64,000 bases of DNA from Flavobacterium sp. (GTDB lineage: Bacteria > Bacteroidota > Bacteroidia > Flavobacteriales > Flavobacteriaceae), in assembly GCF_039595935.1 (NCBI RefSeq), contig NZ_JBCNKR010000006.1:992001-1056000 (forward strand), read 5' to 3'. The translations under genes and the position numbers were made by a program. Shown here piece after piece: positions 1 through 11,171 of the stretch. Under the pieces are notes generated by a model. That model worked only from the letters and a program-made list of their open reading frames with translations, was not told where the DNA came from and did not search any database. The stretch's first letter is position 1. Every line of letters begins with the position of its first letter.

Positions 1-727
1 TTCTTTTGAAGAATTCATCTAATGAAGCAATTTCTTTTTCATAACGACCTTCTTTTTTCCATTTTTCGATTAAAAAAGGAGGTAATTCTACATTTTGAGT
101 GCTTTCGGTTTTCACGTCTGGAAGATTTTCTACCAAAGTACACATCGTTGTATTTTCAAACGATTTGTAATCACAAACTACACCAGTTCTAACCCAATCT
201 GAAGGCCAAACAGGATCTTCGGGAGTGACTGGACCTGTGTGGTTTATTACGCCATCTAAAACTATTCTGATTCCTTTTTCGTGTGCTTTTTTTACCAGAC
301 TTGCTAAGTCTTCTTTGGTCCCGAAATTAGGATCAAGAGCCGTCCAGTCTTTTGCCCAATAACCGTGAAAACCGTAACTCAATCCGGTTCCTTCATCAAC
401 CCCATCGTGAATTTGTTCGACAATCGGCGTAAGCCAAATGGCATTGATTCCTAATTTCTCAAAATATCCTGATTCGATTTTTTTAGTGATTCCGATGATG
501 TCTCCGCCTTCAAATCCGCGGAGTTTTCCGGGAGTCTTGGTTCGGTTAAAATTGACATCGTTTGAAGTGTCGCCGTTGTAAAAACGATCTGTAAGTAAAA
601 AATAAACATTTGCTCCTTCCCAAACGAAAGGTGTTTTTGAAGTATTATTCATTGTAACTGATTTTGAGCCAGAACAACTCAATGTTAAGTATACTAAAGA
701 TAAAAAAAGGAAAATGTATTTTTTCAT
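1..727 (-). CDS. GH13 alpha-amylase family lipoprotein (partial, C-terminus beyond window)
   Basis: Only the first 242 residues lie in the window; the rest runs off the left edge. The N-terminus is a lipoprotein signal ending in LTLSC with the lipidated Cys at 18, so the enzyme should be membrane-anchored. Residues 41-52 (VYFLLTDRFYNG) and region I (DGVINH, 158-163) are typical of the GH13 (beta/alpha)8 barrel. The nucleophile, acid/base and region IV motifs would lie beyond the edge and cannot be checked. It is the last gene seen of a minus-strand starch-degradation series, separated from the next GH13 gene by 279 bases filled with inverted repeats. By analogy with SusG-type enzymes it may cut starch or maltodextrin at the cell surface or in the periplasm; the side of the membrane is an inference. 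Confidence 0.88.
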   Translation of the reverse strand, partial: MKKYIFLFLSLVYLTLSCSGSKSVTMNNTSKTPFVWEGANVYFLLTDRFYNGDTSNDVNFNRTKTPGKLRGFEGGDIIGITKKIESGYFEKLGINAIWLTPIVEQIHDGVDEGTGLSYGFHGYWAKDWTALDPNFGTKEDLASLVKKAHEKGIRIVLDGVINHTGPVTPEDPVWPSDWVRTGVVCDYKSFENTTMCTLVENLPDVKTESTQNVELPPFLIEKWKKEGRYEKEIASLDEFFKR

Positions 728-765
728 TTATTTCAAATTTAACGAAGATTTATAATAAAAAAGTT

Positions 766-840
766 CCGCCACGAATTCACGAATTTCACAAATTTAAATA
801 TGGATAATTAATTCGTGGAAATTTGTGAAATTCGTGGCGG
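766..840. repeat. Imperfect inverted repeat (CCGCCACGAATT type)
   Basis: The left arm starts CCGCCACGAATT and the right arm ends AATTCGTGGCGG. The sequence CACGAATTTCACAAATTT also recurs inverted within the element. It lies upstream of the lipoprotein amylase gene and downstream of the other GH13 gene. No coding sense is seen. Confidence 0.75.
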
Positions 841-852
841 ATAAACTTTGCG

Positions 853-874
853 GAGACGCACTGCTGTGCGTCTC
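853..874. repeat. Perfect 9-bp-stem hairpin (GAGACGCAC / GTGCGTCTC)
   Basis: A GC-rich perfect stem with a four-base TGCT loop, in an otherwise AT-rich intergenic stretch. No U-run follows on either strand, so it does not look like an ordinary terminator. It is the second of four structured blocks placed end to end between 766 and 999. Confidence 0.75.
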
Positions 875-894
875 TACCATACATATTGTTGAAA

Positions 895-960
895 TTTTGC
901 CACAGATTAAAAGATTAAAATGATTTTAAATCTGTGATAATCTATTAATCTGTGGCAAAA
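895..960. repeat. Inverted repeat with perfect 16-bp ends (TTTTGCCACAGATTAA)
   Basis: TTTTGCCACAGATTAA at 895-910 is the exact reverse complement of 945-960. The inner bases contain further partial copies ('aagattaaaatgattttaaatc' style). It is the third structured block in this 279-base gap. Confidence 0.78.
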
Positions 961-964
961 AATA

Positions 965-999
965 TTGCGAACTTTGCGCTTGTCTTTGCGAACTTTGCG
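965..999. repeat. Direct repeat TTGCGAACTTTGCG x2
   Basis: TTGCGAACTTTGCG occurs at 965-978 and again at 986-999, a period of 21 bases. The motif is related to the arms of the long inverted repeat near 47.9-48.1 kb, so it belongs to a dispersed family. Confidence 0.7.
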
Positions 1000-1006
1000 G
1001 TTAGGC

Positions 1007-2872
1007 CTATTCCAATTCTAAAACCAAAGCCGATTTTGGTTCTAAAGTAATTTCAGAAGCTAAATCAAATGTTTTTCCTGTAATAACATCTTTTCCTGAT
1101 TTAAAGCTTTTGATGCTTTCTTTAAAACGATTTGTTTTTACAACTTGCTCTTTTCCATTATTATTGAAAACAACCATAACCGTTTTAGTATCTGTATATC
1201 TAAAATACACATAAGTATTGTTTTCAGGAATATAATGCGTCATTTTTCCGAAATGAACCGCTTCATTTGTTTTTCTCCAGTTGAATAATTTTGAAGAGAA
1301 ATCAAAAAAAGCTGCTTGTTCTTTAGTTCTTCCTGCTGCCGTAAAAGCGTTGTTTTTATCGCCAGCCCATCCGCCTGGGAAATCCTGACGAATATCGGCA
1401 TCTCCGCCTTTTCCTTTATCACCGCCCATTCCGATTTCTGAACCGTAATAGATTTGCGGAATTCCACGAACAGTTGCCAATAAAGTCATTGCCAGTTTGT
1501 ATTTTGGTAAATCATATTTGAACTTATCGTTCATACGATCGGTGTCGTGATTTTCTGAAAAAACTAAAATGTTATTAGTGTTTGGATATAGAAAATCCAT
1601 TGCAAAATTGTTGTAGAATTTAATCAGTCCGTTGTCCCAGCTTGGTTCATTTTCGTTGAAAGTAGAAGTAATCTGACTTTGAAGCGTAAAATCCATTACA
1701 GTTGGAAGATTTGAATTGTAGTTTTCAATTGCACCAATTTTACTGTCTTTCTGCCAAAAAGCTAAATTCGCTTGATTGTGCATCCAGATTTCACCCACAA
1801 TATTAAAATTCGGATATTCATCTGTAATTGATTTTGCCCAATTTGCCATCGCAGTTTTATCTGAGTAATTATAAGTATCTACGCGGAAACCGTCAAGATT
1901 CGCAAATTCAATCCACCAAATAGCGTTTTGAGTTAAATATTTTTCAACAAGAGGATTTCTTAAATTCAAATCGGGCATTGAAGGTACAAACCAGCCGTCA
2001 ACACAAACTTCCTGATCTGTTTTTGAAGCATGAATATCTGTAATTACTTCACGTCTGTGATGTGTTTGAGTAAAATTTTCAAATTGATTGAACCAAGTTT
2101 TAGTTGGAATATCACTCATCATCCAGTGCGTAATTCCCCAGTGATTCGTTACATAATCCATAACCAGTTTCATATTCTTTTTGTGCATTTCTGCAGAAAG
2201 ACGTGCGTAATCGTCATTTGTTCCGTAACGAGGATCGATTTTGTAAACATCAGATTGTCCGTACGTATGATACGAATGCTGTTTGTCGTTGTCTTCGCAT
2301 AAAGGCGTACTCCAAATTGTCGTTGCACCAAGAGACGAAATATAATCTAGATTTTTGATGATTCCTTCGATATCACCGCCGTGACGTCCGCCTGGTTCTG
2401 CACGGTTTACTTTTTCAGTTAAAACAGGATCGCTGTCGTTTTTAGGATTTCCGTTAGCAAAACGATCCGGCATGATTAAGTAAATCAAATCCGATGCATC
2501 GTAACTTTTTCTGTCTGCCGAATTAGCTCTTCTTTCTTTCAGAACATATTTTTGTTTAAAAGCAACTTTATTATTGTTTTTGAAAGAGAAAACCAATTCA
2601 GAAGCTTTTACATCTTTTGTATCGATGGTTACGAAAAGGTAGTTTGGGTTTTCTGTTTTTTCTACATTTTTAATCACAACATTGTTTGAAACTGAAGCTT
2701 CATATTGTGAAATGTTTTTTCCGTAGAACATAATCTGCAGTTCCGGATTTTTCATTCCTGCATACCAAAATGGCGGTTCTACTTTTTGGATTTGCGCTTT
2801 CGCGGAAGCGGAAAACAACAAAACCATTAAGGCTAATTTATAAACAAGGTGGTTTATTTTTAGGTTGTTCAT
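1007..2872 (-). CDS. GH13 neopullulanase/cyclomaltodextrinase-like enzyme (SusA-like), periplasmic
   Basis: 621 residues from the ATG at 2872. A longer reading exists, but this start gives a clean signal peptide ending about residue 26 (SASAKAQ). Residues 27-110 resemble the N-terminal beta-sandwich of cyclomaltodextrinases (VEPPFWYAGM). The GH13 barrel follows: region I DYVTNHW 239-245, nucleophile D332 in GFRVD, acid/base E361 in GEIW, stabilising D443 in NHDTDR. A small C-terminal beta domain ends the protein. It should cut maltodextrins, pullulan or cyclodextrins in the periplasm after SusC-type import, giving maltose and glucose. It lies 173 bases below the GH97 gene, beyond a terminator and an inverted repeat, so it may be expressed at a different level. 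The family is clear; substrate preference is inferred. Confidence 0.93.
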   Translation of the reverse strand: MNNLKINHLVYKLALMVLLFSASAKAQIQKVEPPFWYAGMKNPELQIMFYGKNISQYEASVSNNVVIKNVEKTENPNYLFVTIDTKDVKASELVFSFKNNNKVAFKQKYVLKERRANSADRKSYDASDLIYLIMPDRFANGNPKNDSDPVLTEKVNRAEPGGRHGGDIEGIIKNLDYISSLGATTIWSTPLCEDNDKQHSYHTYGQSDVYKIDPRYGTNDDYARLSAEMHKKNMKLVMDYVTNHWGITHWMMSDIPTKTWFNQFENFTQTHHRREVITDIHASKTDQEVCVDGWFVPSMPDLNLRNPLVEKYLTQNAIWWIEFANLDGFRVDTYNYSDKTAMANWAKSITDEYPNFNIVGEIWMHNQANLAFWQKDSKIGAIENYNSNLPTVMDFTLQSQITSTFNENEPSWDNGLIKFYNNFAMDFLYPNTNNILVFSENHDTDRMNDKFKYDLPKYKLAMTLLATVRGIPQIYYGSEIGMGGDKGKGGDADIRQDFPGGWAGDKNNAFTAAGRTKEQAAFFDFSSKLFNWRKTNEAVHFGKMTHYIPENNTYVYFRYTDTKTVMVVFNNNGKEQVVKTNRFKESIKSFKSGKDVITGKTFDLASEITLEPKSALVLELE

Positions 2873-2895
2873 AGTTTTTCTTTTTAGTTCGATTT

Positions 2896-2981
2896 CCTGC
2901 AAGGTTTATAAAACCTTGTAGGTATGAATTGAGTAAAGTAAAGTTTTTAGAAGACCTACAAGGTTTTATAAACCTTGCAGG
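2896..2981. repeat. Perfect 28-bp inverted repeat, each arm itself palindromic
   Basis: The arms at 2896-2923 and 2954-2981 are exact reverse complements across a 30-base spacer. Each arm begins or ends CCTGCAAGG and holds its own AAGGTTT/AAACCTT palindrome. It sits 24 bases upstream of the SusA-like start codon, in the likely leader of that gene. It may be a REP-like or MITE-like element, or an RNA structure in the leader. Confidence 0.85.
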
Positions 2982-3000
2982 ACAACTATAAGAGATTAAA

Positions 3001-3038
3001 AAAAGACAAGCAATTTTGGGGATAATTACTTGTCTTTT
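3001..3038 (-). terminator. Rho-independent terminator after the GH97 gene
   Basis: 15-bp stem (AAAAGACAAGCAATT with 3024-3038, one mismatch) and an eight-base loop, followed on the minus strand by a T-run. It starts 7 bases after the GH97 stop codon and would stop or reduce transcription before the SusA-like gene. Confidence 0.8.
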
Positions 3039-3045
3039 AAGGGTG

Positions 3046-7492
<4,447 letters not shown>

Positions 7493-7561
7493 TTGTTTAA
7501 GTTTGGTAATTTTTTAATTAGAAAATGTGCCAATTTGATAATTAGATAATTATCGAGTTTC

Positions 7562-8221
7562 TTATTTACTAATTAAGTCGTTGATAAAGCTTGGGTCGAT
7601 TTCGGTGAAATCTTTAAAAATGTAATGGGCTTCATGTAGAACTTTTTCCTCACCAATTCCTACGCTAACCATTTTTCCTATGTTTGCTGCCTGAATTCCA
7701 GCAACAGAATCCTCAAATACGATTGAATTTTTTGGATCAATATTTAATAATTGAGCCGCTTTTAAGAAAACTTCAGGATCTGGTTTTGCATTGGTAACGT
7801 CATTTCCGTCAACAATAACATCGAAGTAAGACAGAACGCCTGTTTTTTCTAGAATTGGTCTTGCATTTTTACTGGCAGAACCTAATGCAATTCCTTGTTT
7901 TTTATCTTTTAATAGCTTTAGGACTTTTAAAACCCCTGGAAGAACCTCACTTTCATCCATGTCAACTAAATAAGATAAGTAATCTTCGTTTTTTTGAATC
8001 AGCCATTTGTCTTTGTCTTCCTGAGAAGCCTGAACATTTCCTAATCCAAGTATAATGTCTAAAGAACGAACGCGGCTAACTCCTTTTAAAAGTTCGTTGT
8101 CTTCATGCGTAAAATTTATATTTAGCGATTTGGCGATTTTCTGCCATGCTAAAAAGTGGTATTTAGCGGTATCAACGATCACTCCATCAAGATCGAAGAT
8201 GAATGCTTTTTTATTATTCAT
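7562..8221 (-). CDS. pgmB: Beta-phosphoglucomutase (HAD superfamily)
   Basis: 219 residues from the ATG at 8221. A TTG-started reading three codons longer is less likely, because the ATG overlaps the upstream MFS stop codon in the compact form ATGAATAA. The HAD motif FDLDG holds nucleophile D10 and general acid D12. The cap domain and later motifs (GSASKN, KPDPE, FEDSVAG) match the beta-PGM type. It converts beta-glucose 1-phosphate from the GH65 phosphorylase to glucose 6-phosphate, so maltose enters glycolysis at the cost of only one ATP (for the free glucose). It is translationally coupled to the sugar transporter upstream. Confidence 0.94.
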   Translation of the reverse strand: MNNKKAFIFDLDGVIVDTAKYHFLAWQKIAKSLNINFTHEDNELLKGVSRVRSLDIILGLGNVQASQEDKDKWLIQKNEDYLSYLVDMDESEVLPGVLKVLKLLKDKKQGIALGSASKNARPILEKTGVLSYFDVIVDGNDVTNAKPDPEVFLKAAQLLNIDPKNSIVFEDSVAGIQAANIGKMVSVGIGEEKVLHEAHYIFKDFTEIDPSFINDLISK

Positions 8222-9731
8222 GGATTTCAATTTTAGTTTTACTATTTACCCTAAGAGTCAATAATCCTGCGAAAATCATTGAGATACCTCCAATTATTAG
8301 AGCGTAAATAGGTTCATTATGGAAGAATTGTTTGATTACAAATCCTAATATCGTAGCGGCTACGATTTGCGGAATTACTACGAAAAAGTTAAAAACGCCC
8401 ATGTAATATCCCATTTTGGCCGCAGGCAAAGCTCCAGATAACATGGCATAAGGCATTGATAAAATACTTGCCCAAGCGATCCCAACTCCCAACATTGGAA
8501 GAATTAGCATTTGCTTATCACCAATAAAATAAATCGAAATTAAACCAACACCTCCAGCGCATAAGGCCAGTAAATGTGTTGCTCTAATGCCTATTCTTTT
8601 TGCAATAACGGGTAATAAGAAAGCTACTGCAGCGGCAATTCCGTTATAAACCGTAAATAATACTGAAACCCAGTCAGCAGCATCATTGTAAATTTTGGTA
8701 GTTGTATCTGTTGTGTGAAAAAGATGTGTTGTAACAGCTTGTGTCGTATAAATCCACATTGAGAAAAGCGCAAACCAAGAGAAAAACTGAACCCAGGCTA
8801 ATTTTTGCATTGTTTTGGGCATATTCAATAAATCGGTCATGATTATGGTAAAACCGTTCTGAACTTTTTTTGTACGTAATTGAGATGCAATTACAAATAA
8901 AACACCCATAAAAATTAGACCTACAAAAAGAATATATAATTCTTTAGCAAGGCTGTTTTCAAAAATTAAAAACGAAATTAATCCTCCAATGCCAGCAAAT
9001 AATAATCCTAAAAGCAATTGTTTTTTAGTCGTAACGCCTGATTCAGCTTCTAAATTAGATATATCTTCTGTGTTTTTTTTACTGTTAGCTTCAAATGCTA
9101 GAAGTTCTTCAGGAGTGTATTCGGTTGTTTTAAAAACAGTCCATAAAACGGAAAGTAGAAAAACGATTCCGCCAATATAGAATGACCATTTCACGGTGTC
9201 TGGAATAATTCCTTTAGGAGCAACATTGCTTAAATCAGATAAATTTGCGAAAAGATAAGGTAAAATAGACCCCACGACGGCACCTGTACCAATAAAGAAA
9301 CTTTGCATTACAAAACCTAATGCACGCTGTTCGTCTGGTAAATTATCACCAACTAAAGCTCGAAACGGTTCCATAGAAACATTTATTGAAGCATCCATTA
9401 TCCATAATGTTCCTGCCGCAATCCATAAAGTAGGAGAGTTGGGCATAACGAATAATGCGATTGAAGACAAAACGGCTCCAATTAAAAAATACGGCCGGCG
9501 TCTTCCTAAACGAGTCCAGGTTCTGTCACTAAAATAACCAATAACAGGTTGAATTATTAATCCTGAAACAGGAGCTGCAATCCATAAAATCGGAATTTCG
9601 TCAATTTTAGCACCAAGGGTTTCAAAAATTCTAGAAGTGTTTGCATTTTGCAGTGCAAAACCGAATTGTATTCCTAAGAAACCGAAACTCATGTTCCAAA
9701 TTTCCCAGAAACTTAATTTACGCTTTTCCAT
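8214..9731 (-). CDS. MFS sugar transporter, GPH/SLC45-like (maltose uptake)
   Basis: 505 residues with about 12 hydrophobic segments and a cytoplasmic loop near 215-235. The loop motif DRTWTRLGRRRPYF (about 69-82) is typical of the GPH/SLC45 sugar:cation symporters that Bacteroidota use for maltose and other alpha-glucosides in the inner membrane. It is the first gene of the operon running to pgmB, GH65 and GH97, and its stop codon overlaps pgmB. It should bring periplasmic maltose or maltooligosaccharides to the cytoplasmic phosphorylase. The leader contains a hairpin and an element shared with the SusC promoter. Substrate is inferred from context. Confidence 0.9.
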   Translation of the reverse strand: MEKRKLSFWEIWNMSFGFLGIQFGFALQNANTSRIFETLGAKIDEIPILWIAAPVSGLIIQPVIGYFSDRTWTRLGRRRPYFLIGAVLSSIALFVMPNSPTLWIAAGTLWIMDASINVSMEPFRALVGDNLPDEQRALGFVMQSFFIGTGAVVGSILPYLFANLSDLSNVAPKGIIPDTVKWSFYIGGIVFLLSVLWTVFKTTEYTPEELLAFEANSKKNTEDISNLEAESGVTTKKQLLLGLLFAGIGGLISFLIFENSLAKELYILFVGLIFMGVLFVIASQLRTKKVQNGFTIIMTDLLNMPKTMQKLAWVQFFSWFALFSMWIYTTQAVTTHLFHTTDTTTKIYNDAADWVSVLFTVYNGIAAAVAFLLPVIAKRIGIRATHLLALCAGGVGLISIYFIGDKQMLILPMLGVGIAWASILSMPYAMLSGALPAAKMGYYMGVFNFFVVIPQIVAATILGFVIKQFFHNEPIYALIIGGISMIFAGLLTLRVNSKTKIEIHE

Positions 9732-9753
9732 TATCGTAATTTGAAAATTATAC

Positions 9754-9772
9754 GATAAGCGCTTTGCTTATC
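9754..9772 (-). promoter_or_regulatory. Hairpin/palindrome in the leader of the MFS operon
   Basis: GATAAGC and GCTTATC flank a five-base loop, 22 bases upstream of the transporter start codon. It could be an operator or a leader hairpin; no copy was found in the SusC promoter. Confidence 0.4.
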
Positions 9773-9786
9773 AAAACTTTGTTCTT

Positions 9787-9804
9787 TTCGAAGTAAAACT
9801 AAAA
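9787..9804. promoter_or_regulatory. Element shared with the SusC promoter (TTCGAAGTAAAACTAAAA)
   Basis: 17 of 18 bases match 11110-11127, in the same chromosomal orientation. A weak minus-strand -7-like box (TACTTTTA, 9818-9825) lies just upstream with respect to the MFS gene, so the element sits downstream of the presumed promoter, as in the susC-like gene. It is a candidate operator for the adjacent LacI-family protein (inference). Confidence 0.45.
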
Positions 9805-9850
9805 GCCTTGACGGGCGTAAAAGTATAAATTATTTTTTTATTAAAGCTAA

Positions 9851-9881
9851 TAAAAAAGCCATAAATGTTTTTTATGGCTTT
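9851..9881 (-). terminator. Terminator of the LacI-family gene
   Basis: Perfect 11-bp stem AAAGCCATAAA / TTTATGGCTTT with a five-base loop, followed on the minus strand by TTTTTT. It lies 24 bases after the regulator stop codon and separates it from the transporter operon. Confidence 0.85.
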
Positions 9882-9904
9882 AGAATGTGTTGATTTTAAG
9901 AATT

Positions 9905-10936
9905 TTAGTCAGTAGATTCCCTTTTTATGAGATGTGTTTCTATAACTTCTGTTGTGTAGTTTTCGTTTTCCTCTTCGTCATCATCGTGTTCTGCTTCAAG
10001 TCTTTCAATAAGCATTTTAGCGGCTTTATTTCCCATTTTTTCGCCACTTTGACTTACTGTTGTGATACTTGGAGTTGAATATTTTGAGATGATTCCGTCA
10101 GTAAAAGCAATAACCGCTAAATCTTCAGGAACTTTTAATCCCATTTTTGATGCCGTTTTGATAATTGTTACTGCAAAAAGCTCATTTACAGCAAAAACAG
10201 CATCAAAGGCTCTGTCGTGTAAAAGCTGACTAATGGTAATTTCGCAAGTATCTACATCTTCAATTTTAATAATTAAATCTTCATTGAACGGAATTCCATT
10301 ATCTAAAAGTGCTTTTTCATAACCATCGGTTCTTAGTTTACCAACACTTACATAATCTACAGTTGTTACCAGGGCGATTTTTTTTCGTCCGCTGTCAATT
10401 AAACTTTGAACAGCTTCATACGCAGCTGCTTTATCATCAATAATTACTTTATCGCATAATATATCATTGGTAACGCGGTCAAACATTACAACCGGCATTC
10501 CTTGATTGATAACTTCGGTAATGTGGTGAAAATCGCCTTTAAACTGAGTTTCTTTGGAGAGAGACATGATAAAACCATCGATGCTTCCGTTGGCTAACAT
10601 TTCCATATTTAGGACTTCTTTATCAAAGGAATCATCAGACAAACAGATCACTACACTATAGCCATGTTCGTTAGCAACCTGTTCAATTCCGTTGATTACA
10701 GTAGAGAAAAAATAATGTACAATTTCCGGAATGATAATGCCGATACTTTTGGTTTTTCGGTTTTTTAAACTAAGGGCAATATTGTTGGGTTTATAGTTGT
10801 AAAACTTTGCAAAAGCCTGAACTTTTAAACGTGTTTCTTCTCCAATTTCAAGGCTGTTTCTTAATGATTTTGAGACAGTTGAAATAGATACGTCAAGTTC
10901 CTTTGCAATCTGTTTTAAGGTTATTTTGCGTTTCAT
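9905..10936 (-). CDS. LacI/GalR-family regulator of the starch locus
   Basis: 343 residues. The N-terminal helix-turn-helix (ITLKQIAKELDVSISTVSKS, about 4-23) and hinge helix lead to a periplasmic-binding-protein-like sensor domain from about residue 60 (KSIGIIIPEI). It lies between the SusCDE/amylase arm and the transporter/phosphorylase arm. This suggests it controls both in response to a maltose-like or phosphorylated sugar. Bacteroides uses the unrelated membrane regulator SusR for its sus locus, so control here is of a different kind. The acidic C-terminal tail (EAEHDDDEEENE, about 322-333) is unusual for the family. Confidence 0.92.
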   Translation of the reverse strand: MKRKITLKQIAKELDVSISTVSKSLRNSLEIGEETRLKVQAFAKFYNYKPNNIALSLKNRKTKSIGIIIPEIVHYFFSTVINGIEQVANEHGYSVVICLSDDSFDKEVLNMEMLANGSIDGFIMSLSKETQFKGDFHHITEVINQGMPVVMFDRVTNDILCDKVIIDDKAAAYEAVQSLIDSGRKKIALVTTVDYVSVGKLRTDGYEKALLDNGIPFNEDLIIKIEDVDTCEITISQLLHDRAFDAVFAVNELFAVTIIKTASKMGLKVPEDLAVIAFTDGIISKYSTPSITTVSQSGEKMGNKAAKMLIERLEAEHDDDEEENENYTTEVIETHLIKRESTD

Positions 10937-11098
10937 GGCGAGGATTGAAAAAAATCTAATTAATAATAAAGGTATCTGAAATTTTTATAATTGACAATTT
11001 TAACGCTAAAAGATTACAAAATATAGAAAGTTTTCAACACTACCACGTTTTCGTAAAGCAATAAAAATTGTGTCTGGTCGAGCATGTTAATAAATTCA

Positions 11099-11106
11099 TA
11101 ATTTTG
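11099..11106 (+). promoter_or_regulatory. -7 box of the susC-like operon (TAATTTTG)
   Basis: Exact match to the Bacteroidota -7 consensus TAnnTTTG, 65 bases before the start codon. No TTG occurs at the usual 17-23-base spacing upstream. The weak -33 region fits a promoter that needs activation, but this is only an inference. Confidence 0.5.
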
Positions 11107-11109
11107 AAA

Positions 11110-11127
11110 TTCGAAGTAAAATTAAAA
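11110..11127. promoter_or_regulatory. Second copy of the shared starch-locus element (TTCGAAGTAAAATTAAAA)
   Basis: Differs at one of 18 positions from 9787-9804. It begins 3 bases after the -7 box, so a bound repressor would block initiation or clearance. Another possible LacI-type site, the small inverted motif ACGTTTTCGT, lies at 11045-11054. Confidence 0.45.
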
Positions 11128-11171
11128 ACTTAACTAACAATCACAAACTCAAACTAATTTAAACAAAAAGT

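Noticed and set aside
2030..2302. 90-residue plus-strand frame opposite the SusA-like gene
   Set aside because: It is a shadow frame with Cys/His/Phe-rich composition typical of antisense translation.
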